From: Rhodobacteraceae bacterium S2214
Lineage (GTDB): Bacteria > Pseudomonadota > Alphaproteobacteria > Rhodobacterales > Rhodobacteraceae
Direction of reading: 5' to 3'
DNA length: 64,000 nucleotides
Assembly: GCA_025141675.1 (NCBI GenBank)
Contig: CP081165.1
Coordinates: 1-64,000, forward strand
A program made the translations under genes and the position numbers. This document shows, in pieces, positions 20,151 through 27,622 of the stretch. Within the stretch, counting starts at the first letter, position 1, and each line of letters begins with the position of its first letter. The notes beneath the pieces are model-generated. The model was not told the origin of the DNA. It worked only from the letters and a program-made list of their open reading frames with translations, and did no database searches.

Positions 20151-21194
20151 TTACCGGTCGCGTGGCAGGTAGATGTTTGTGGCCCAGTTTTTGTACCCTT
20201 CACGGTACTCTGACAGGTCAGCCCAAACAGTCGCAAAATATTCGTCTTCTGCAGCCAGTTCTTGTGCGATTTCATTCCAGTTGCTTTCGAACAGGTCGAG
20301 CATTTCTGGATCCCACTGCTTGACCGTCACGCCGTTGTTTTCAACGTTATCGACCATCGCATCAAAGTTCTTGGCTTCACCTTCCGCAAAGTTAGTGGTG
20401 ATGTTGGCCAAGCAAGCCACTTCGATCTGGTTTTGTGCTGTTTCGGACATGTCATCCCAAACGTCGATGTTGACCAGCAGTTCGAACAATGTGGATGGCT
20501 GGTGCCAGCCAGGGAAATAGTTGTACTGCGCGATCTTATAGAAACCCAAACGGGCATCAATCAGCGGCATGGAGAATTCAGTCGCGTCAATCGCACCGCG
20601 TTCCAACGCCGGGAAGATGTCACCACCAGCAAGCAGTGATGTGGAAACTCCCAAACGCTGCATCACTTCCGCACCAAGGCCAAAGAAGCGCATGTTCAGA
20701 CCTTCAAGGTCAGCCGCGGAATTGATTTCGTTCTTAAACCAACCGGATGTTTCCGGCGCGATGATCCCGCACGGCAGAACCTTCACGTCGTAACCCGCGT
20801 TGTCGTACATGCCTTGCCACAGGTCGGCACCGTCGTCGTACAGAATCCAGCCAAGGAATTCGCCCGCTTCTGGGCCGAATGGCACAGCCGCGAACAGCGA
20901 TGCGGATGTGATCTTACCCTGCCAATAGCCGGATGTTGTATAGGCCGCGTCGACGGACCCGTTGGACACAGCGTCCAGTGCTTCGAGCGTTGGCACCAGC
21001 TTGCCCGGATCGAAGTGTTCGAATTGCACTTCGCTTGAGATGCTGTTGATCTTTGAAACAAAGTCGACGCCAGCCGTACCGAGGATTGGCAGGTTCGACC
21101 CGAAGGCGGATGTCATTTCGATGGTGTCTTGCGCCTGCACAGCAGACGTCAGCATTGTTGCGCCCAAGGCTGCAACTGTCAGTGTCGTTTTCAT
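20151..21194 (-). CDS. dctP: TRAP transporter periplasmic substrate-binding protein (DctP/TakP-like)
   Basis: Periplasmic binding protein of 347 residues with signal peptide MKTTLTVAALGATMLTSAVQA. The body shows the DctP family organisation, with FNPGK-like FDPGKLVP, MRFFGLGAEVMQRLG and GGDIFPALERGAIDATEFS. The segment LGFYKIAQYNYFPGWHQPS resembles the TakP branch, where characterised members bind 2-oxo acids; the long DctQ and DctM agree. I chose ATG 21194 because GGAGG stands 6 bases upstream; the open frame upstream lacks a signal peptide. The ligand is inferred only as an organic acid, perhaps a 2-oxo acid. Confidence 0.9.
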   Translation of the reverse strand: MKTTLTVAALGATMLTSAVQAQDTIEMTSAFGSNLPILGTAGVDFVSKINSISSEVQFEHFDPGKLVPTLEALDAVSNGSVDAAYTTSGYWQGKITSASLFAAVPFGPEAGEFLGWILYDDGADLWQGMYDNAGYDVKVLPCGIIAPETSGWFKNEINSAADLEGLNMRFFGLGAEVMQRLGVSTSLLAGGDIFPALERGAIDATEFSMPLIDARLGFYKIAQYNYFPGWHQPSTLFELLVNIDVWDDMSETAQNQIEVACLANITTNFAEGEAKNFDAMVDNVENNGVTVKQWDPEMLDLFESNWNEIAQELAAEDEYFATVWADLSEYREGYKNWATNIYLPRDR

Positions 21195-21517
21195 TGTTTT
21201 CCTCCCTAGGAATGACCGCGAGGCCAAATGGTCATTTTGACTGCACCGATAAGCGACCAAATCATCGGGCTTCACTTTGTTATGCATCAAATTGGTTCGA
21301 AAGCTTTACCAAAATCAATACAAAAGTTTTCAGAGAGGTCGTTCCGATCCTTCTCCTCACCGCGCTCCCACACGGTGGACAAAGGCTAGCCCGTTTATTT
21401 GCTAGTAATCAAGACATGACAGGTATTTTATGCATACATTAATAAATACGCTATAAAATCCACTGTTTCTAGGCAACTTTTCTAGTGGTTGGACTGAATT
21501 CCGCGCGAATCATCCGA
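21195..21517. other. Regulatory region upstream of the TRAP operon
   Basis: These 323 bases have no supported gene. Close to dctP an inverted repeat AATGACC-(12 bases)-GGTCATT (21211-21236) falls in the likely 5' leader and could be an operator or a leader hairpin. The part around 21420-21470 is AT-rich and would fit a promoter. I could not identify a promoter with confidence, and no regulator gene lies nearby. Confidence 0.35.
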
Positions 21518-22174
21518 TTACACCAGCGTCATATCCACCGGTGCCAGCCCATCAACGGCACCATGCAACACGTCACCCACGCCCACAGGTCCAACCCCAG
21601 ACGGCGTGCCAGTCATGATGATATCGCCCGCCCCAAGGTGATAATAGCCCGACAGATGCGCGATGATTTCGGGCACAGACCACACCATTTCGGACAGCAG
21701 CCCCGTCTGTTTACGGACGCCATTCACTTCCAGCATAATAGCCTGATCAGCGATCTCACCGAATGCCTCGGCAGGGGTGATCGCCCCGATCACCGCACCG
21801 TTCTCAAGGTCCTTACCAAGATCCCATGGTCGGCGGTTATCTTTGCCGACCTGCTGCAGATCGCGGCGGGTCATATCAAGCCCGCAGGCGTAGCCAAAGA
21901 CCGCAGCGTCTTCATCAAGAGCCGCGACAAATTCAATCTCGTGATGGAAGTTTTGGGTGCCCTGCGGGTAGGGTAGCGTCCGCCCGCTTTGCGCCAAAGC
22001 CGTGGGAGATTTGGTAAAATACCACGGCGCTTCACGGTCGACTTCACCGCCCATTTCGGTGGCGTGAGCGACGTAATTGCGACCCACACAGAAGATGCGA
22101 CGCACTGGAAAAAGCAGGTCAGTACCGACAATCGGCAGTGTCTGAACAGGTGATGGAGGAAAGATATATGACAT
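21518..22174 (-). CDS. Fumarylacetoacetate hydrolase family protein (fumarylpyruvate hydrolase-like)
   Basis: Predicted metal-dependent C-C hydrolase or decarboxylase of 218 residues. It has the short single-domain FAH fold with RIFCVGRNYVAHATEMG, metal-site segment HHEIEFVAAL and the C-terminal block GDIIMTGTPSGVGPVGVGD. The length is typical of fumarylpyruvate hydrolases (gentisate pathway) and related acylpyruvases. It begins at ATG 22174 and reads towards the TRAP operon, but 323 bases separate it from dctP, so it may be its own unit. A role in breaking down an acylpyruvate linked to the TRAP substrate is inference. Confidence 0.85.
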   Translation of the reverse strand: MSYIFPPSPVQTLPIVGTDLLFPVRRIFCVGRNYVAHATEMGGEVDREAPWYFTKSPTALAQSGRTLPYPQGTQNFHHEIEFVAALDEDAAVFGYACGLDMTRRDLQQVGKDNRRPWDLGKDLENGAVIGAITPAEAFGEIADQAIMLEVNGVRKQTGLLSEMVWSVPEIIAHLSGYYHLGAGDIIMTGTPSGVGPVGVGDVLHGAVDGLAPVDMTLV

Positions 22175-22236
22175 CGGAATGACCTTACTACGTCTCTATT
22201 ATGCGGTTTAGGGCCTATTCTTAGGCACTAACGAAA

Positions 22237-22260
22237 AAACCTTCCCCGCGGGGAAGGTTT
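22237..22260. repeat. Perfect palindrome downstream of parB (candidate partition site)
   Basis: A perfect 24-bp palindrome with core CCTTCCCCGCGGGGAAGG, flanked by AAA and TTT, lies 14 bases past the parB stop. The same 20-bp core occurs inside parB at 23301-23320. Replication modules of Rhodobacterales commonly carry group-specific palindromes believed to be centromere sites for ParB; this fits. As a stem followed by TTT it might also terminate transcription. Confidence 0.65.
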
Positions 22261-22273
22261 CATATGTTGAAAC

Positions 22274-23383
22274 TCAATCGAGCTTATCAAGCAGCGCCTG
22301 CACCGCCATTTCCAGCTTGCGGCGATCAACAGTCGAGAAATCCTTATCCAACCTGATCTCTAACCGCCCTGCCCCAGCGACACATTTGACCTGCCCCTGC
22401 GGTCTGCGCATTTGGAACGATGTTTTGGCTTTGACCGCACCTGCTGGCGCGGGCTTCGGTTTCGTGGAACTGCGTGGTTTCGCCGCCTCTTGCCCGCCAG
22501 TGAAACGGCGCAACACGTCCAATTCATCCGCGACAGATCGGTTATCCCAATCCTTCAATTCGGCCTGAATCGCGCGCACCGTTCCAGGGACATCTTCAAT
22601 CTGCTGGGCCACCGCAACGCCAAGCGCACGCGGGATATCCTCCGCAAAACGCAGGTCCTTCCACAATGGTTCGATCAATTTGATAAAGGTCCGGATATAA
22701 CTGCGCTTCTGATAGCTGGCTGATTGGAACAGCGCAGCGACGGCTTTGTCCGCGTCATGTACTTCGGTATCAGGATCAGCAGCGTAAGAAATCGCAAGCT
22801 TCGCCATCTCGGCGAAAGAGATATCTTTGCGCACAAGGTTCTCGTCCACCATGCGGCGATACAATGTCTCTAACGTTTCGCCCTGCGCAAAGATCGCCGC
22901 CGGAATGCTGCCGTAAGTGTCCGCATCATTTGTCTCTGCCAACAACGCTTTGTACGCGGCGAGCCTGCGGAACCCTTGAACCAGTTCGAACTTGCCATCG
23001 GCGCGCGGTTCTACCCGGATTGGGTTCGACAGCCCGATATCCTTGATCGACGTGACCAGTTCCTTCAGTTCGAAATCATCGCCCGGCGATCTGTCGCGCG
23101 TCAGCTTATAGGTTTCGATCTGATCGAGCGGGATCAAATCCGTGATCAACCCAAGCCGCTTCAACCGCACATGTTCATGCGCGAGCTTGTCGTTCTCGGC
23201 TCTGATCTGCGCTTCGACTTCCGTCCGATCACGCACACTGTCAGCGTTTTCCGTGATCGCGGCGGCCATAGGACCACGCCTTTTGGTTTCATTATTTGAA
23301 ACCTTCCCCGCGGGGAAGGTCTGATCATCAGCTATCGGATCGTCAGGCAGGTCGATGTCAAAGACACGGCGTTTCTTGCTCAT
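22274..23383 (-). CDS. parB: ParB-family plasmid partition protein
   Basis: DNA-binding partition protein of 369 residues. The ParB/Spo0J nuclease-like N-terminal block is visible as ELVTSIKDIGLSNPIRVEPR and ELVQGFRRLAAYKAL. A helix-turn-helix region follows (ENLVRKDISFAEMAKLAI and onwards), then a Lys/Pro-rich linker and a short C-terminal dimer domain (RLEIRLDKDF). It overlaps the parA stop by 4 bases, giving a parA-parB operon. Codons for TFPAGKV in the N-terminus are formed by a copy of the 20-bp palindrome, so coding and partition-site functions overlap. It probably binds these palindromes (inference). Confidence 0.9.
   Translation of the reverse strand: MSKKRRVFDIDLPDDPIADDQTFPAGKVSNNETKRRGPMAAAITENADSVRDRTEVEAQIRAENDKLAHEHVRLKRLGLITDLIPLDQIETYKLTRDRSPGDDFELKELVTSIKDIGLSNPIRVEPRADGKFELVQGFRRLAAYKALLAETNDADTYGSIPAAIFAQGETLETLYRRMVDENLVRKDISFAEMAKLAISYAADPDTEVHDADKAVAALFQSASYQKRSYIRTFIKLIEPLWKDLRFAEDIPRALGVAVAQQIEDVPGTVRAIQAELKDWDNRSVADELDVLRRFTGGQEAAKPRSSTKPKPAPAGAVKAKTSFQMRRPQGQVKCVAGAGRLEIRLDKDFSTVDRRKLEMAVQALLDKLD
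23301..23320. repeat. Second copy of the 20-bp palindrome, inside parB (candidate partition site)
   Basis: The sequence ACCTTCCCCGCGGGGAAGGT is a perfect palindrome identical to the core of the palindrome at 22237-22260. It lies within the 5' part of parB and encodes TFPAGK. The two copies flank nearly all of parB and are about 1060 bases apart. Confidence 0.65.
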
Positions 23384-24687
23384 TGGTCATCCTCCAATTC
23401 ATCCCACGCGGCCAAAACGTTGTCCTTGAATTCAAGGTAGGCCCGATCGAACGTATCGCGGGCCCGGCGCCAAGTTTCGCGTGTCATATCGCGGTAGTCG
23501 ATTTCATAGACCGAACTGAGGAAGCGACCGGATTGCTCCACAGCACGCGTCATTTCAATCGGGTGTTCGGCCAAGTGTTCGCCAAAAACCTTTCGGAATG
23601 CATCATACATCGCGCGGTGCAAATCGTTGCCAGGTTCATAGCGGGTCATCAGGAATTTGATGTTGGCGAATGACTTCGGCAGCGACGTTTTACCAGCGGG
23701 AAGCTTCGCGCCGAAGCCTTCAGTCAGATCGCCCAAGGCTTCGGAAAGCTGGCCAATGAATGACGTAGTGCTGTCGTATTCCCAGTAGCCGGGGCCAGAT
23801 GGCACATAAAGCATGTCCGCCGCGAAGACTGCGTTCATCGACTGGTAGCCAATCGCCGGCGGGCAATCGAAAACGATGAGATCATAGGCATCGTCCGGTA
23901 AGCTATCGAGGTAACGAGACACCGCCGCGAAGAACGTCCATTCAGGATTCAAGTGGCGGTACTGGGCCGACGCAAATTCCACGAAGGCGGCGTTGGCGCA
24001 ACTGGGGATCACGTCGATGGTGGGCCAAGCAGTCGGTTTGATAAAGTCGGTGACGCGCAGCGTGTCGAGACCCATGTCACGAATGCTGGACGGGATGCGG
24101 CGCTGGGGCAGGGCGGTCCCGCTTTCCGCACCTTGCACGGCGTTATTCATCCGGTCAGTTTCACGCACAAGATCGCGGGCCATGATGCCCCAAACGGTGT
24201 GATCTTCGGCAACGTCGTTCAGGCCCATCGAATGCGACAACGTGGCTTGCGGATCGAAGTCGACGCAAAGCACGCGGTAACCGTCGAGCGCGGAAGCGTG
24301 GGCAAGATGAAGGGCAACGGTCGATTTACCGGCGCCCCCTTTGAAGTTCGCAATCGCCACGCGAAACGCGCGCTTGCCAGCAGGGCGCTTGGGCATCAGC
24401 GACTTGCGGTTAATCTTCATCTTGCGCCGCAGTTCGTTGATCTCATCAAGGCTAAACCATCTTTGGCGACCATCAGGTTCCACCTCTCCACCGGGAAGGT
24501 CGGGTTCAGCGGCAAGGCGGCCACGGAAGGTAGATTGATTGATCTTGAAGATCAGCTCTGACACCTCCCAGCTGGAGAAACGGCGGAGCGACTTTTCATT
24601 CTCGGGCGAGAATGTCTGCTGCCGGATGAAGCTTTGCATCTTCAGGGATTTGGACTGGAGGTTTGCCAGATCTTCGTGGGTAAACAT
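23380..24687 (-). CDS. parA: ParA-family plasmid partition ATPase
   Basis: Segregation ATPase of 435 residues. A MerR-like DNA-binding N-terminus (about 30-90; WEVSELIFKINQSTFRGRL and RWFSLDEINELRR) precedes the ATPase domain with deviant Walker A KGGAGKST, Walker A' VDFDPQATLS and Walker B LIVFDCPPAIGY. The N-terminal DNA-binding domain marks the P1-ParA-like type that also represses its own operon. The frame extends upstream to a TTG at 24750, but ATG 24687 (MFTHEDLANLQ) is the likely start. It is divergent from the replication initiator and overlaps parB. Confidence 0.92.
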   Translation of the reverse strand: MFTHEDLANLQSKSLKMQSFIRQQTFSPENEKSLRRFSSWEVSELIFKINQSTFRGRLAAEPDLPGGEVEPDGRQRWFSLDEINELRRKMKINRKSLMPKRPAGKRAFRVAIANFKGGAGKSTVALHLAHASALDGYRVLCVDFDPQATLSHSMGLNDVAEDHTVWGIMARDLVRETDRMNNAVQGAESGTALPQRRIPSSIRDMGLDTLRVTDFIKPTAWPTIDVIPSCANAAFVEFASAQYRHLNPEWTFFAAVSRYLDSLPDDAYDLIVFDCPPAIGYQSMNAVFAADMLYVPSGPGYWEYDSTTSFIGQLSEALGDLTEGFGAKLPAGKTSLPKSFANIKFLMTRYEPGNDLHRAMYDAFRKVFGEHLAEHPIEMTRAVEQSGRFLSSVYEIDYRDMTRETWRRARDTFDRAYLEFKDNVLAAWDELEDDQ

Positions 24688-24705
24688 GGTGTCGGCCTTC
24701 TTCGG

Positions 24706-24778
24706 GACGTAAAAAACTGCGTATTCCGTATTTACGCTGAATTTGCACAATTCGTAAAATGGTTTTTACTGAAAACTG
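24706..24778 (-). promoter_or_regulatory. Upstream region of parA with repeated GTAAAAA/GTATTTAC motifs
   Basis: Within about 70 bases upstream of parA there are CGTAAAAAACTG, GTATTTACG, CGTAAAATGG and the inverted copy GGTTTTTACTG. The repeated (G)TAAAA(A) element is a plausible operator for autoregulation by the N-terminal domain of ParA. This is a pattern reading only. Confidence 0.3.
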
Positions 24779-24885
24779 CAAAACGTCGAAAAGGGACGAA
24801 GCCCCAACGTTTGCTAGCGAATCGGAGCATGGAGAGAATCGGACTCAACGAGTGATCCGCGATACCGCCGCGAAGCCCAAATTGA

Positions 24886-25032
24886 GGGGACACCCAAGTT
24901 AGAGACTGCATCATTGGGGTGACAAAAGACTTCGATAGGGTGACACCCTAGATGTCCCCCATTACCAATATACCTGATTCAAATATAAATATTTGGGTAA
25001 GAGTAAGATCGCTTTGCACGTCCTGTGGATAA
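24886..25032. other. Probable plasmid replication origin (repeats, AT-rich stretch, DnaA box)
   Basis: The gap between parA and the initiator has several related elements: GGGGACACCC (24886-24895), GGGGTGACA (24916-24924), the palindrome TAGGGTGACACCCTA (24936-24950) and the inverted GATGTCCCCC (24951-24960), plus GGGGACACA further on at 25115. An AT-rich stretch follows (24961-25000), then a perfect DnaA box TGTGGATAA at 25024-25032. Repeats, a melting region and a DnaA box beside an initiator gene are the usual parts of an origin. Confidence 0.6.
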
Positions 25033-25180
25033 ATCCCTTGACAGAATCGACGCTTCGGACGCAAATACATCCAATCACCGGATCAGCGTTGGCAAACGTC
25101 AGGGACCGGTCCAAGGGGACACAAGATCCCACGATATAAGAAACGACCTAACGGCGGTCGCAGAGCAGGAGACACCAATC

Positions 25181-25861
25181 GTGTTGGTGATGAAACCCGT
25201 CGGGCGTGACGCCGCGACGAAGAAATACGATATTCTCTCAGCGATGTTGGCGCATGGATTGCGTCAGGACAAGCATAAGCAGCGATTGATCATGCGGCTA
25301 ATGGCCCTGATCACGACGCGGTATAATTGGCAGCGCGACGAATTGACGATGGGCCAAGCCGAGATCGCGAAGCTTTGGGACGTTGATACGCGGACTGTGA
25401 AACGCGAGATGGCGAAGCTGCGCAGTTTTGGCTGGCTCGTGGAAAAACGCGCAGCGGCGCGGGGCAGGGTGGCGATGCACGGGATCGCGCTTGATCAGAT
25501 TATGATGGATACGAAACCCGCGTGGGCTGCGATTGGTCCGGATTTCGTGGCGCGTGTTCAGCCCGGGCAGAGCGAAGATCCCGTTGCTGCGAATGTTGTT
25601 CCACTGCGTCCTGTTGCGGCACCAGTGAACGACGGCACGTTGTGGGCAGAGGCGCAGTCTGTGTTCCATGCACAAGACGAGGCTGGATTTGCTGCGTGGG
25701 TCGAGAAGCTGACGGTCGTCGGATATGAGGCAGGTCAGTTGACTGTGATGGCCCCATCGCGGTTCCACGCTACGTACGTCGCGACGAATCTATCGGCACG
25801 ATTGCTGGTTATTTTGCGCCGAATTGATCCGAGTGTCGCGAAGATCGTTGTTCAACATTAG
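25181..25861 (+). CDS. DnaA-like plasmid replication initiator
   Basis: Initiator of the 'DnaA-like' replicon class known from Rhodobacterales, 226 residues from GTG 25181. The N-terminal half has a winged-helix-like region (KYDILSAMLAHGLRQDKHKQRLIMRLMALI and KLWDVDTRTVKREMAKLRSFGWLV). The C-terminal 85 residues resemble the N-terminal interaction domain of chromosomal DnaA (LWAEAQSVFHAQ...FAAWVEKLTVV...LTVMAPSRFHATYVATN). The frame is open upstream to a GTG at 25025, but that codon lies inside the DnaA box, while AGGAG sits 9 bases before GTG 25181. It is divergent from parAB and followed by ccdAB. Confidence 0.82.
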   Translation: MLVMKPVGRDAATKKYDILSAMLAHGLRQDKHKQRLIMRLMALITTRYNWQRDELTMGQAEIAKLWDVDTRTVKREMAKLRSFGWLVEKRAAARGRVAMHGIALDQIMMDTKPAWAAIGPDFVARVQPGQSEDPVAANVVPLRPVAAPVNDGTLWAEAQSVFHAQDEAGFAAWVEKLTVVGYEAGQLTVMAPSRFHATYVATNLSARLLVILRRIDPSVAKIVVQH

Positions 25862-25886
25862 TCTCTAACAAGGCTGTATCGTCGTC

Positions 25887-25907
25887 ATGCGCATGATTGA
25901 CGCGCAT
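25887..25907. promoter_or_regulatory. Inverted repeat over the ccdA -35 region (candidate CcdA operator)
   Basis: ATGCGC-(9 bases)-GCGCAT overlaps the -35 hexamer of the ccdAB promoter. Toxin-antitoxin operons are normally autorepressed by antitoxin binding to such a repeat, so CcdA or the CcdAB complex is the likely ligand. Confidence 0.5.
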
Positions 25908-25926
25908 AGCTCATGTTTGGTATTAT
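25897..25926 (+). promoter_or_regulatory. Sigma70-type promoter of ccdAB
   Basis: TTGACG (25897-25902), an 18-base spacer and TATTAT (25921-25926) make a strong consensus promoter. The ccdA ATG is at 25932, only 6 bases past the -10 element, so the transcript would start at or next to the start codon and be leaderless or nearly so. Confidence 0.65.
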
Positions 25927-25931
25927 GCCTT

Positions 25932-26162
25932 ATGAATATTCAAACACGTAAACCCACAAACCTGTCGCTGGACCGTTCATTACTGGACGAAGCCCGTGCA
26001 TTGGACGTGAACCTGTCGCGTGCTGCGGAGGAGGGCCTGCGCGCCGCTGTGGCTGCTGCAAAGGGCGCACAGTGGCTGGCCGAGAACCAAGCGGCCATCG
26101 CGGGCAGCAATGCCTATGTCGAGGCGCAGGGCCTGCCGTTAGATAAGTTCCGCCAGTTCTAG
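25932..26162 (+). CDS. ccdA: CcdA-family antitoxin
   Basis: Type II antitoxin of 76 residues. The N-terminal ribbon-helix-helix segment (TRKPTNLSLDRSLLDEARAL) binds DNA, and the acidic/hydrophobic C-terminus (WLAENQAAIAGSNAYVEAQGLPLDKFRQF) matches the CcdA toxin-neutralising tail. ATG 25932 is used because the promoter occupies the sequence before it. The stop overlaps the ccdB start by one base (TAGTG). It lies just after the replication initiator, a usual place for a plasmid-stability system. Confidence 0.88.
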   Translation: MNIQTRKPTNLSLDRSLLDEARALDVNLSRAAEEGLRAAVAAAKGAQWLAENQAAIAGSNAYVEAQGLPLDKFRQF

Positions 26163-26461
26163 TGGCGCGGTTTGATGTGTATGAGGTCAGCGGCGTCGCT
26201 GGCTATGTCGTTGATGTGCAAGCGGATCTACTGGACGCGCTGAACACGCGGATCACTGTGCCGCTGATGCCAATCGACGACGCACCGCCGCCTGCACGGC
26301 GGCTGAACCCTGTTTTTGATATTGGCGGTGCTCAACATGTGTTGGTCACGCAATATATGGCCGCTGTTCCACGGGCTGCGTTGAAAGCATGTGTGGGCGA
26401 CCTGCGCGACGAGGCCGCACAGATAACCGATGCTGTGGATTTCTTGATGCAAGGATTCTAG
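26162..26461 (+). CDS. ccdB: CcdB-family gyrase-targeting toxin
   Basis: Toxin of 99 residues with the CcdB fold signature: FDVY near the N-terminus, VVDVQADLLDALNTRITVPL, LNPVFDIGGAQHVLVTQYMAAVPRAAL and a C-terminal helix. It starts with GTG at 26162, coupled to ccdA. F-plasmid CcdB poisons DNA gyrase and needs its last residues Trp-Gly-Ile; here the protein ends Met-Gln-Gly-Phe, so the Trp position is Gln. The toxin may still work, act more weakly or have shifted target contacts. Confidence 0.88.
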   Translation: MARFDVYEVSGVAGYVVDVQADLLDALNTRITVPLMPIDDAPPPARRLNPVFDIGGAQHVLVTQYMAAVPRAALKACVGDLRDEAAQITDAVDFLMQGF

Positions 26462-26475
26462 GGGGCCAGCCCCCT
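26460..26475 (+). terminator. GC-rich hairpin at the ccdB stop codon
   Basis: AGGGGGC and GCCCCCT form a perfect 7-bp stem that includes the last bases of the ccdB stop. No T-run follows. It separates the ccdAB unit from the convergent aglK gene and probably protects or ends the ccdAB transcript. Confidence 0.4.
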
Positions 26476-26521
26476 GACCCCCGGGATTTAGAAAACCCCA
26501 AAGAAACCGAGGTCCGGTGCC

Positions 26522-27610
<1,089 letters not shown>

Positions 27611-27622
27611 TGCGGTGTTTCC

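Noticed and set aside
24482..24500. Possible third copy of the partition palindrome inside parA (ACCTCTCCACCGGGAAGGT)
   Set aside because: Only the right arm GGGAAGGT matches; the left arm is degenerate and one base shorter, so chance in a coding region is likely.
25025..25180. GTG start at 25025 for the replication initiator
   Set aside because: The GTG is part of the perfect DnaA box and has no ribosome site; AGGAG before GTG 25181 and the conserved domain start favour the later codon.
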